DNA of 64,000 nucleotides from assembly GCF_018449695.1 (NCBI RefSeq), contig NZ_JAAVUY010000019.1, positions 62,001 to 126,000 on the forward strand, in the 5' to 3' direction. Shown here piece after piece: positions 8,492 to 15,261 of this stretch (position 1 is its first letter; each line of letters starts with the position of its first letter). This DNA is from Bradyrhizobium sp. dw_411. Its GTDB lineage: Bacteria; Pseudomonadota; Alphaproteobacteria; Rhizobiales; Xanthobacteraceae. The position numbers and the translations under genes were made by a program. The notes beneath the pieces are model-generated. The model ran no database searches, had not been told where the DNA came from, and saw nothing but the letters and a program-made list of their open reading frames with translations.

Positions 8492-8559
8492 GGCATGGCC
8501 TCCCACAGCGCGATCGCGAGCAGACCAGCCAGAGCAAGCGATATCAGATACGCGGTCAT
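8488..8559 (-). CDS. Micro-ORF, single-helix membrane peptide (23 aa)
   Basis: ATG at 8559 opens a 23-residue frame, MTAYLISLALAGLLAIALWE plus AMP, nearly all one hydrophobic helix. The stop overlaps the next start in an ATGA arrangement. A GAGAGAACCAGAA stretch upstream may serve as ribosome site. The tight overlap with two further small genes and terminase supports it being translated. Function unknown; tiny membrane peptides are common in phage lysis or moron regions. Confidence 0.5.
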   Translation of the reverse strand: MTAYLISLALAGLLAIALWEAMP

Positions 8560-8705
8560 TTCTGGTTCTCTCGTGATCGCTGGCATGAAGGTTCGGACGG
8601 CGGCGCGCTTGCGGACGCGTCTTGCGACAAGGCGCTGACATGGGGAGATGCTGCGTCCCGAATGCGGCCGCCGCCCGATTCACAAATTTCGATTTAAAGG
8701 AAGAT

Positions 8706-8795
8706 GCAAAAAGCCCGCGGCCGGTTTCCCGGCGCGGGCGCGATTGGTGCGGTCAACTGCTGCGAGACTGACACTATGCCGGTGATTTGCCCGAC
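8706..8795. repeat. 90-bp repeat R1, copy 1 (left boundary of the 5-kb block)
   Basis: This 90-bp segment recurs, ungapped, at 13731-13820 in the same orientation; by my count 81 of 90 positions agree. It consists of a GC-rich hairpin followed by GCGGTCAA(C/T)TGCTGCGAG and ends in GCCGGTGATTTGCCCGAC. From memory, the last motif is frequent in Bradyrhizobium intergenic DNA. The two copies bracket the four unrecognised genes between 8825 and 13535. Confidence 0.85.
8708..8739 (-). terminator. Intrinsic terminator after the 522-aa gene
   Basis: Read on the minus strand, GCCCGCG pairs with CGCGGGC, with an inner CCGG/CCGG pairing, and five T follow. It lies about 85 bp past the stop of the gene ending at 8825 and is oriented to end that transcript. 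It is part of repeat R1. Confidence 0.75.
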
Positions 8796-8824
8796 ATAGC
8801 AAGACTTACGATCGGCGTCGGAGA

Positions 8825-10393
8825 TTAGCGCCGAACGAACCACGGCTGCGTCGGATCATCGCGGTAATATCCGCGCAGTTCGTCGTCTTGTGGCGGCGGC
8901 GCGAACTGGTCCGGGTTCGAGGGGTCGACACCCATCAAGGCGGCGAGCCGGCCGGGAAGGCCGCCCGATAAATTTGCATCAGCGGCAGGAACCAGCGGCG
9001 CGGCCGGCGCACTTGTGTCGAACGCGGATGCTTGCGGTGGGCTGGCATCCAGTTGCTTGCGATATTCGAGATAGGCATCCATCAAGGAAAGCGGTCCCTG
9101 GGGATTCTGCAGCGGCGGTGCCGAAGCGGCGCCACTGAGGCCGCCAGTGACACCATCCGGGGAAACAAACGGCACCGGCGGGGCGCCGGTATCGAACGCG
9201 GAAGCACGGGATGGGTTGGCCTCCAACGGCTTCAGACGTTGAATATAATCCATGATGAGGGAGGCCGGCGATTTCTGGGGTGGCTGCGCAGTCAACCCCG
9301 GCGGAATAATCCCGGCACCCGAACCGCTTTCCGGAGAAGCGGCACCATTGCTGAAGGACTCTTCACCATCAAGAACAGACGGTGCCGCCGGCGCACCCGC
9401 GGATGCTTTCGATTTTCCGCCACCCCATAAGAGGCCTCCCAGCATCGCGAACCGGTTTTGATCACCAACCGCATCGGAACGATCGCGCGTGTCGAAGATC
9501 GGTGGCGGGGTCGTCCAGAGCGGCATCGGCTTGCCGCTGAAGATTCCAAGAGGACTTCCAGGTAGGTTCTCGGCCTCCTGCGCCGAAACAGGTAAATTTC
9601 GATTGCGCGGGGAAATGCCACGAGGCGAAGAGGTCTGATTTTCGAACAGGCCTCCCGATGAGCCTTGGCCATCGCACGAAACGACTGGCATCGTGGGTGA
9701 TGCGTTGGCATTTACACGGACCAATCTCCGCACCGGGCTGCCGTTGGTCAGCGGTAACGACGTTGGCTGTGCAAAATTCACGGGATCGACGCCGTCGGCA
9801 GATGAAGCTGAATTACCGACATCGCTGTCGCTGCTGTTCTGCGCGACGACGCGCCTGCCCAACATAGGCACGGTCCGGGCCTCGTTGGCCGAGCCGGACT
9901 GCTCCGCCACTACTCGGTTATCGCCATTGAGCGCCTGCGCTTGATAGGTATTTGCACCCGCGCCATTGGCGAAATTGATAGCGAGATTGGTCCCGGGCCC
10001 GAATTGCTGCGCCCAAAGACAGCCCTGTGCAATACCTCCCGTTTCTATCTGTCGCCCAGCAGTTCGATCCGCTTCGTATTGAGTTTCGTACCTTGAAGGT
10101 GGCACCGGTAGCCCGGCATAAGAGGGATCGTCTCCTACTTTTTTATATGCGTCCCCAAGCTCGTGAGCGAACGCGTTCAGTCCTTCTTCGTCGCGCGGAG
10201 GCCCGTACATCGCGCAGACATACGCCCTGTCTTCCGGGTCTGCGAATTCAATTCGATAAGCATAAGAAGGCTGCCCGGAATCGGGATTGAGCAACTCCGA
10301 CTTTCCATATGACAGCGTAAATTCGATGGTTCGACCAGGAGAATTCTCGTTTGGAAATCCACCGCCCGTGGAAAATTTCTTTGTCGTTGCCAT
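8825..10393 (-). CDS. Unrecognised 522-aa protein with C-terminal tandem repeat
   Basis: I do not recognise this protein. It has no signal peptide. Residues 1-140 look like a folded domain (RTIEFTLSYGKSELL, YRIEFADPEDRAYVCAMYGPP). Residues 150-375 are low-complexity, rich in Ser, Gly, Pro and Asn, with a distinctive GIFSGKPMPLWTTPPPIFDTRD at 283-304. Two related repeats follow at about 379-420 and 437-480 (core ASAFDTxAPxxPxV, each ending GGLxG). The C terminus, DDELRGYYRDDPTQPWFVRR, is compact and charged. The layout suggests a modular secreted or virion-associated protein, but this is inference. It is 55 bp downstream of an exported-protein gene on the same strand and closes the transcript at the R1 terminator. 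Confidence 0.75.
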   Translation of the reverse strand: MATTKKFSTGGGFPNENSPGRTIEFTLSYGKSELLNPDSGQPSYAYRIEFADPEDRAYVCAMYGPPRDEEGLNAFAHELGDAYKKVGDDPSYAGLPVPPSRYETQYEADRTAGRQIETGGIAQGCLWAQQFGPGTNLAINFANGAGANTYQAQALNGDNRVVAEQSGSANEARTVPMLGRRVVAQNSSDSDVGNSASSADGVDPVNFAQPTSLPLTNGSPVRRLVRVNANASPTMPVVSCDGQGSSGGLFENQTSSPRGISPRNRNLPVSAQEAENLPGSPLGIFSGKPMPLWTTPPPIFDTRDRSDAVGDQNRFAMLGGLLWGGGKSKASAGAPAAPSVLDGEESFSNGAASPESGSGAGIIPPGLTAQPPQKSPASLIMDYIQRLKPLEANPSRASAFDTGAPPVPFVSPDGVTGGLSGAASAPPLQNPQGPLSLMDAYLEYRKQLDASPPQASAFDTSAPAAPLVPAADANLSGGLPGRLAALMGVDPSNPDQFAPPPQDDELRGYYRDDPTQPWFVRR

Positions 10394-10448
10394 TATGCTC
10401 TCCAGATAAATGCGAAACTTTCAAGGTTGATCCAAGCTCCATCCGGCG

Positions 10449-11576
10449 TCACTTGATTTCGACGAGGTACGGCCCCCGAGGCGTTGCCGTAACCGAGCTT
10501 CTTCGCGCAAAATCCAGGATCTCTGGATCCCTGGCGACGGCCGCAGCCACATCCTTCTCGACGCGTTCAGAGACGCAATCCTCCGGATCGCAATAGATGA
10601 TGCTCCAGCCCTCGAAGTCCTGGAGACTGACGCCAGAACAACGCAATCGAACGGTTACGGCGGGATACGATGAAGAATCATCTGTCATCGCAAACGTATG
10701 TTCCCGATCGCAATATTTGTTTTTCACGTCGGACCAGATCATCGCATCCGGAGGGTCCACAGATTCGCCGACGATCACGGCAGACCGCAGCGGACCGGTG
10801 GGGATCGAACCGCCCGGGCTCCGCGACAAACTAATCTGGCCTGACGGCAAAACCCTCGATTCAGGCAACTCGTACGGCGCGACAGTGAAGACGTCGAATT
10901 CGCCGGGCGGCGGCACACAGCGGGATATTGCTTCCATCAAAGGATGACCAGGAGACCTCTGACTCCGAATCCAGGCGCGAAATTCTGCCGCGTCAACCGT
11001 TCCAAATGAGGTCCATTCCACAGAAGCGAGCGCGTGCAATACAGAACCTTTTTCGTAGATCAAAGGCAGCGCCGCCAGCGAAATTGTGTCGGCATCTTCC
11101 GATTCCGGTTTATCGCCGGAAGGAGGCAGCGGCTTTGCAAAATATGCATTCATTCTGGCTGCACGTCCTATCACTTCATCATTAGGCAGGGAGCGCTGCA
11201 GGATGCCTTCCAGGGCTTGCGTGCAAATCGATTTTTCGCGTTCGATCTGGCGGGCCGTACTATTCACCGTCAGAAAGACACGCAGATCAGGTAAACGATA
11301 AGTTATTGGGACAGCGCTGCATAATCCGCCGGTTTTCCCAGGCACTTCCTCTAGAATGGTACCTGCCCACGTCTGCGAAAACACCAGGTGGCGCTGGATG
11401 GCCACGCGGTCCTGAAAGTCAGGTGGATTGAGCGCGATATGAAACAACCCGACGAATCGCTCATTCGGTTGCAGGTTATGGGTGCCATTCCGGGGGATAC
11501 ATTTTCCCTCCTCCGACAACGACGAACTCGCCGTTGCGAAAAATCCGAGCAGCGCCAGCGCCAATATTTTGAACAC
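10449..11576 (-). CDS. Unrecognised exported protein (about 375 aa)
   Basis: The GTG at 11576 is preferred over a GTG five codons upstream because GGGGAG lies five bases before it and it starts directly at the signal peptide VFKILALALLGFFATASSS. The mature part carries about eight cysteines (for example CIPRNG, GLCSAVP, KSICTQAL, SRCVPPP, KYCDRE, RLRCSG, YCDPEDC), suggesting disulfide bonds in the periplasm or outside the cell. No family motif is recognised. The central part (RVFLTVNSTARQIEREKSICTQALEGILQR) alternates strand and helix as in the half-domains of M16 peptidase-like folds, but no HxxEH site exists. It probably shares a transcript with the 522-aa gene 55 bp downstream. Confidence 0.75.
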   Translation of the reverse strand: MFKILALALLGFFATASSSLSEEGKCIPRNGTHNLQPNERFVGLFHIALNPPDFQDRVAIQRHLVFSQTWAGTILEEVPGKTGGLCSAVPITYRLPDLRVFLTVNSTARQIEREKSICTQALEGILQRSLPNDEVIGRAARMNAYFAKPLPPSGDKPESEDADTISLAALPLIYEKGSVLHALASVEWTSFGTVDAAEFRAWIRSQRSPGHPLMEAISRCVPPPGEFDVFTVAPYELPESRVLPSGQISLSRSPGGSIPTGPLRSAVIVGESVDPPDAMIWSDVKNKYCDREHTFAMTDDSSSYPAVTVRLRCSGVSLQDFEGWSIIYCDPEDCVSERVEKDVAAAVARDPEILDFARRSSVTATPRGPYLVEIK

Positions 11577-11761
11577 AAAATCTCCCCGCACGCGCCGCCT
11601 CCAATTTGTCTGCCGACGCGACCGCTCGCGTGCATCCGCTCAAAAATACCCGACCTTCGGCTTTTCAGTCTCGCACCAAGCATAGTCTAACTTGCGGTGG
11701 GAAAACGACCAACAGGTCGGCCGGTTCGTGTCGAGGAGGCCAAACGGCGTCAGCTATCGCC

Positions 11762-11802
11762 GATAATTCGAGGAGTTTCCGTGCAGAGGCAGCGACGCAA
11801 AT
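11762..11802. repeat. Repeat R2, partial copy between two exported-protein genes
   Basis: GATAATTCGAGGAGTTTC followed by CGTGCAGAGGCAGC and CGCAAA recurs with a few changes at 13697-13737, where it runs straight into repeat R1. Here only this part is present, in the gap after the 379-aa gene. The rest of the 232-bp gap (11592-11823) shows nothing else I can name. Confidence 0.7.
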
Positions 11803-11823
11803 TTCATCGCCATCTCCCGTCCT

Positions 11824-12963
11824 TCATTCGGGTGGCTCGCACTGCTGAGGCAGCAGAACATACAGGCCCTTCGATCCCTCCAGGCTGCCCCGCACCAAAG
11901 CGGCCACATCCGCATCCCACGTCAGGTCTTGCACCTGCCGGCAAAAATTCTCGTAGCTGGAGCTTTCCGACTTCCTTACAGCCAACCCCAACCAGAGATC
12001 GCCAAACAACAAAGAAGTGTCGCAGAATAAGCCGGAGATCGCAGGGGTGGCGGACCTGGCACCGAGAGGAGATGGCTTGCTCGTATCGCAAGCGAGGCGA
12101 TCTCCCAGTTGCGGATCAAGCCTTTTCGGATCGCCGGGGTTGAGACTCAGCATGATGAGGGCCGAAACCCCGTGATGTTCACTGTCGAAAAACAACACGC
12201 CGGCAGGCACGCGCGACGACTTCAGGGGAGTGACCAGTTGCAAAATCATCGGGTCCGGCACCGGAAGGCCCAAAGACTCGAGCAGCGCACCTCTTCCTAA
12301 AAACGTGATCAGCTTTCGCTCCCGGCTGCGCTGCAACCACACATCAAATTCATCAAACGGAAGGTTGGAGAAATCGTCCGATCCAACCGAGTGGATTTGC
12401 TGGAGCGTGGAGTATTTTTCGTAGATTTTTTGAAGGGCCAGCGGCTGCGCATAGATATAGGCAGGCCACCCATATAATTCATAATAGGCCTTATTCTTGC
12501 GCGTCGATCGAAAATCGCTTTCATTGATCGTTTGCCGAAGCAGATAGTCGATGGCACCGCGAAGGCATTCAAGACGCCGGACCGAGTTCGGGTGGCTCAC
12601 CCGGATTGAAAAATCCCCGAACACATCACCTCGTTGCACCCTCCAATCGCACGACCGGAGCCTCGGCGACTGATTAAGGGGGTTCCGCAACAGCGCGGCC
12701 AGGACTTCCTGATTGATGTACTGCTCGCGGATCGATGATCTCTCCGGCATCGCCAGATGAAATGCAATCCAGCTTTCCTCGATCTCCGGAGATTGTCGCT
12801 CGGCGGCGATCTCGGTTGGTGTGTTGAGTGACGGGACTTGCCGAGATAGCGACCGCGCCTCAGTGCTCAGAAAAACGAGCGAGGCCGCAAGCGAGGCTGG
12901 AAAAATAATGCTTCGCAACGTCGGCTTCTTCCTTGGCGCCATCGCTGATTCATTTCGAGCCAT
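11824..12963 (-). CDS. Unrecognised exported protein (379 aa)
   Basis: An N-terminal basic region (APRKKPTLR) and hydrophobic stretch SIIFPASLAASLVFLSTEA form a signal peptide or anchor. The mature part has a strand-helix pattern (SWIAFHLAMPER, YINQEVLAALLRNPL, FSIRVSHPNSVRRLECLRGAIDYLLRQ) and several cysteines, including a closing QQCEPPE. Length and layout resemble the neighbour at 10449-11576, so the two may be distant paralogues; direct identity is weak. No catalytic motif is seen. An ATG at 12942 is an alternative start; neither has a strong ribosome site. A 232-bp gap separates it from the next gene of the block, so it may have its own transcript. Confidence 0.72.
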   Translation of the reverse strand: MARNESAMAPRKKPTLRSIIFPASLAASLVFLSTEARSLSRQVPSLNTPTEIAAERQSPEIEESWIAFHLAMPERSSIREQYINQEVLAALLRNPLNQSPRLRSCDWRVQRGDVFGDFSIRVSHPNSVRRLECLRGAIDYLLRQTINESDFRSTRKNKAYYELYGWPAYIYAQPLALQKIYEKYSTLQQIHSVGSDDFSNLPFDEFDVWLQRSRERKLITFLGRGALLESLGLPVPDPMILQLVTPLKSSRVPAGVLFFDSEHHGVSALIMLSLNPGDPKRLDPQLGDRLACDTSKPSPLGARSATPAISGLFCDTSLLFGDLWLGLAVRKSESSSYENFCRQVQDLTWDADVAALVRGSLEGSKGLYVLLPQQCEPPE

Positions 12964-13067
12964 GTGCCGTCTCGCCTTGGGTACCTTTTCTGTCGATTTT
13001 GACAGGCAAGGCGTCGGGCCACATTACAAATGAGTAGCTAACCTGGCCCATTCAACACCCGAATCTA

Positions 13068-13535
13068 TTAAAAGCCATGGCGCGACGGTTCGATGACGGG
13101 TCCGAGGGAAGTCGGCCTCACTATGGTGGTGAGGCCGTGGCCAACATACAGGACGATAATATCCCTCGCGGGCACATCCAGAATCATGAGCGCCTCTTTA
13201 CAGGGGATAGCGAACTCAAAAACGCGACCTAATTCATATTTGAAAAACGTCGGACAGACATCTTTATCGCACGCCGCACTTTCAACGCGGGTGATCGACA
13301 TCGCGGCGGCGCCGAGCTGAAGCTTGATGGACTTGATCGGCACCCTCGCGTCTGGTTTCAATCCGAGCAATTGCGTCCAACGCGCCACCTCTTCCGGCGT
13401 CGCAGGATTAAATGAGTTGATGCCCTCACTGAGAGCCACGCAGGGGCTGGAGCTGATCACCACAGCAAAACCGCGAGGGCGCGGACAAGGATTTTCACTT
13501 GCCTGCCAACACGTGACATTCTGGTAGCCGGCCAA
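13068..13535 (-). CDS. Unrecognised small protein, possibly 5'-truncated
   Basis: The open frame gives up to 155 residues, but no ATG exists: the first possible start is TTG at 13535 and an in-frame stop sits 12 bases further upstream. It has no signal peptide, although its style (CPRPRGFAVVISSSPCVALSEG, ACDKDVCPTFFKYELG, FAIPCKEALMILD) with seven cysteines matches the exported neighbours. It may have lost its 5' end. No family is recognised. It is the first of the minus-strand genes of the block, 104 bp upstream of the 379-aa gene. Confidence 0.5.
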   Translation of the reverse strand: MAGYQNVTCWQASENPCPRPRGFAVVISSSPCVALSEGINSFNPATPEEVARWTQLLGLKPDARVPIKSIKLQLGAAAMSITRVESAACDKDVCPTFFKYELGRVFEFAIPCKEALMILDVPARDIIVLYVGHGLTTIVRPTSLGPVIEPSRHGF

Positions 13536-13696
13536 TTTCCGGTTTCATAAAACTGATCACGCTCGGGGGACATGGCCTCTCACTCCGGTTGTTACAGTTG
13601 CGTCAAACATTGCCTCGATGATCAGTATATATGCTCAGGATGTTTTTAAACCACGTCCCGCGTAATCTTCGCGCACGTGCAGCGCGTTAGTCGCAG

Positions 13697-13820
13697 ATAA
13701 TTCGAGGAGTTTCTGTGCAGAAGCAGCAGCGCAAAACGCCCGCGGCCGGTTTTCCGGCGCGGGCGCGATCGTCGCGGTCAATTGCTGCGAGGCTGACAAT
13801 GTGCCGGTGATTTGCCCGAC
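13697..13820. repeat. Composite repeat R2 + R1, copy 2 (right boundary of the 5-kb block)
   Basis: R2 (13697-13737, related to 11762-11802) overlaps the start of R1 (13731-13820, related to 8706-8795). The R1 hairpin is again an intrinsic terminator on the minus strand, but no minus-strand gene now ends here, so this copy looks displaced from its original gene. The rest of the 428-bp gap before the Nramp gene shows only a leader sequence at about 13892-13915 that recurs at 17848-17868. Confidence 0.8.
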
Positions 13821-13963
13821 GTGTCAAATTTTTCTCCGGGCCACGTTGGCACCGCGCCGGAACCTATCGGTGCCTCACGAATTTGCTTGATCGATACTGC
13901 AAAACCGCGAATGTTCCGCGGTATATTTCCGCTGGTCATACCGACCCGGCGCCAAAGGAATTT

Positions 13964-15253
13964 ATGGCCAAGCCCGTCCGCCCGCAGCCCGAGAAGCCCG
14001 CAAACATGCTGTTTCGGCTGCTTGGTCCGGGTCTGGTGACCGGCGCGGCCGACGACGATCCCTCCGGCATTGCCACCTATTCGCAGGCCGGCGCGCAGTT
14101 CGGCTACGGGCTGTTGTGGACGGTGTTTCTCACCACCCCGTTCATGATCGCGATCCAGCTCGTCAGCGGGCAGATCGGCCGGGTCACCGGCAAGGGCCTC
14201 GCCGCCAATGTGATGAAGCTGGCGCCGCGCTGGCTGGTGCTGGCGCTGGTGTTTCTGCTGGTCGTCGCCAACACCTTCAACATCGCGGCCGACATCGCCG
14301 CGATGGGCGAAGCGCTGTCGCTGGTGATCGGCGGTCTCAATCACGAGCACGCGCTGATCTTCGCGTCGACCTCGGTGCTGCTGCAGGTATTCGTGCCCTA
14401 TCGCCGCTATGCGCCGGTGCTCAAATTCCTCACGCTCACGCTGTTTGCCTATGTCGCGACCGCGCTGACCGTGAACATTCCCTGGAGCACGGCGCTGCTG
14501 GCCGCGATCTGGCCCAGGCCCACCCTCAATACCGACTACTTCCTGATGGTGGTCGCGGTGCTCGGCACCACCATCAGTCCCTATCTGTTTTTCTGGCAGG
14601 CTTCGCAGGAAGTCGAGGAAATGAACCAGGGCAAGATCGATCCCCCGCTGCGCGATATGCGCAAGGGCGGCGATCCGGAAATCCATCGCATCCGGATCGA
14701 CACCACGGTGGGCATGATCTTCTCCAACGCGATCGCCTTTTTCATCATCCTGACCACCGCGGCGGTACTCAACGCGCACGGCGTCACCAACATCAATTCG
14801 GCGACGCAGGCCGCCGAGGCGTTGCGGCCGCTGGCGGGCGATTTCACCTTCCTGCTGTTTGCGCTCGGGATCATCGGCACCGGCATGCTGGCTATCCCCG
14901 TGCTGGCCGGCTCGGCCGCCTATGGCGTGGCCGAAGCGTTCGGGTGGCACGCGACGCTGGAAGCCAAGGCGCCGGACGCCGTCGGTTTCTACACCATCAT
15001 CGCGGCGGCCACCGCGATCGGCTTCGGCCTGACGTTTACCGGCATCGACGCCATTCACATGCTGGTGTGGAGTGCGGTGCTCAACGGTATTGTCGCGGTG
15101 CCGATGATGGCGATGATGATGGTGATCGTCACCAACGCCGAACTGATGGGAAGATTCCGGGCCAAGCCGCGGCTGGTCGCTCTGGGCTGGATCGGCACCG
15201 GCATCATGGGGCTGGCCGTGATCGCGCTGTTGTGGTCATCGGTCGCGGGATAA
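13964..15253 (+). CDS. Nramp-related divalent metal transporter (non-canonical metal site)
   Basis: A polytopic inner-membrane protein of 429 residues from the SLC11/Nramp superfamily. ATG 13964 has AAAGGA just upstream. The first helix carries ADDDPSGIATYSQ (29-41), corresponding to the DPGN motif of classical Nramp. The sixth helix reads GTTISPYLFFWQ (201-212) where Mn/Fe transporters have an MPH motif, so the metal-binding methionine is replaced by serine. In classical Nramp that methionine favours transition metals over Mg and Ca, so this protein may handle another ion such as Mg; that is inference. It converges on kup with only 8 bp between the stops. A decayed fragment of a second copy lies at 17885-18070. 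Confidence 0.85.
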   Translation: MAKPVRPQPEKPANMLFRLLGPGLVTGAADDDPSGIATYSQAGAQFGYGLLWTVFLTTPFMIAIQLVSGQIGRVTGKGLAANVMKLAPRWLVLALVFLLVVANTFNIAADIAAMGEALSLVIGGLNHEHALIFASTSVLLQVFVPYRRYAPVLKFLTLTLFAYVATALTVNIPWSTALLAAIWPRPTLNTDYFLMVVAVLGTTISPYLFFWQASQEVEEMNQGKIDPPLRDMRKGGDPEIHRIRIDTTVGMIFSNAIAFFIILTTAAVLNAHGVTNINSATQAAEALRPLAGDFTFLLFALGIIGTGMLAIPVLAGSAAYGVAEAFGWHATLEAKAPDAVGFYTIIAAATAIGFGLTFTGIDAIHMLVWSAVLNGIVAVPMMAMMMVIVTNAELMGRFRAKPRLVALGWIGTGIMGLAVIALLWSSVAG

Positions 15254-15261
15254 TCGCTTCT

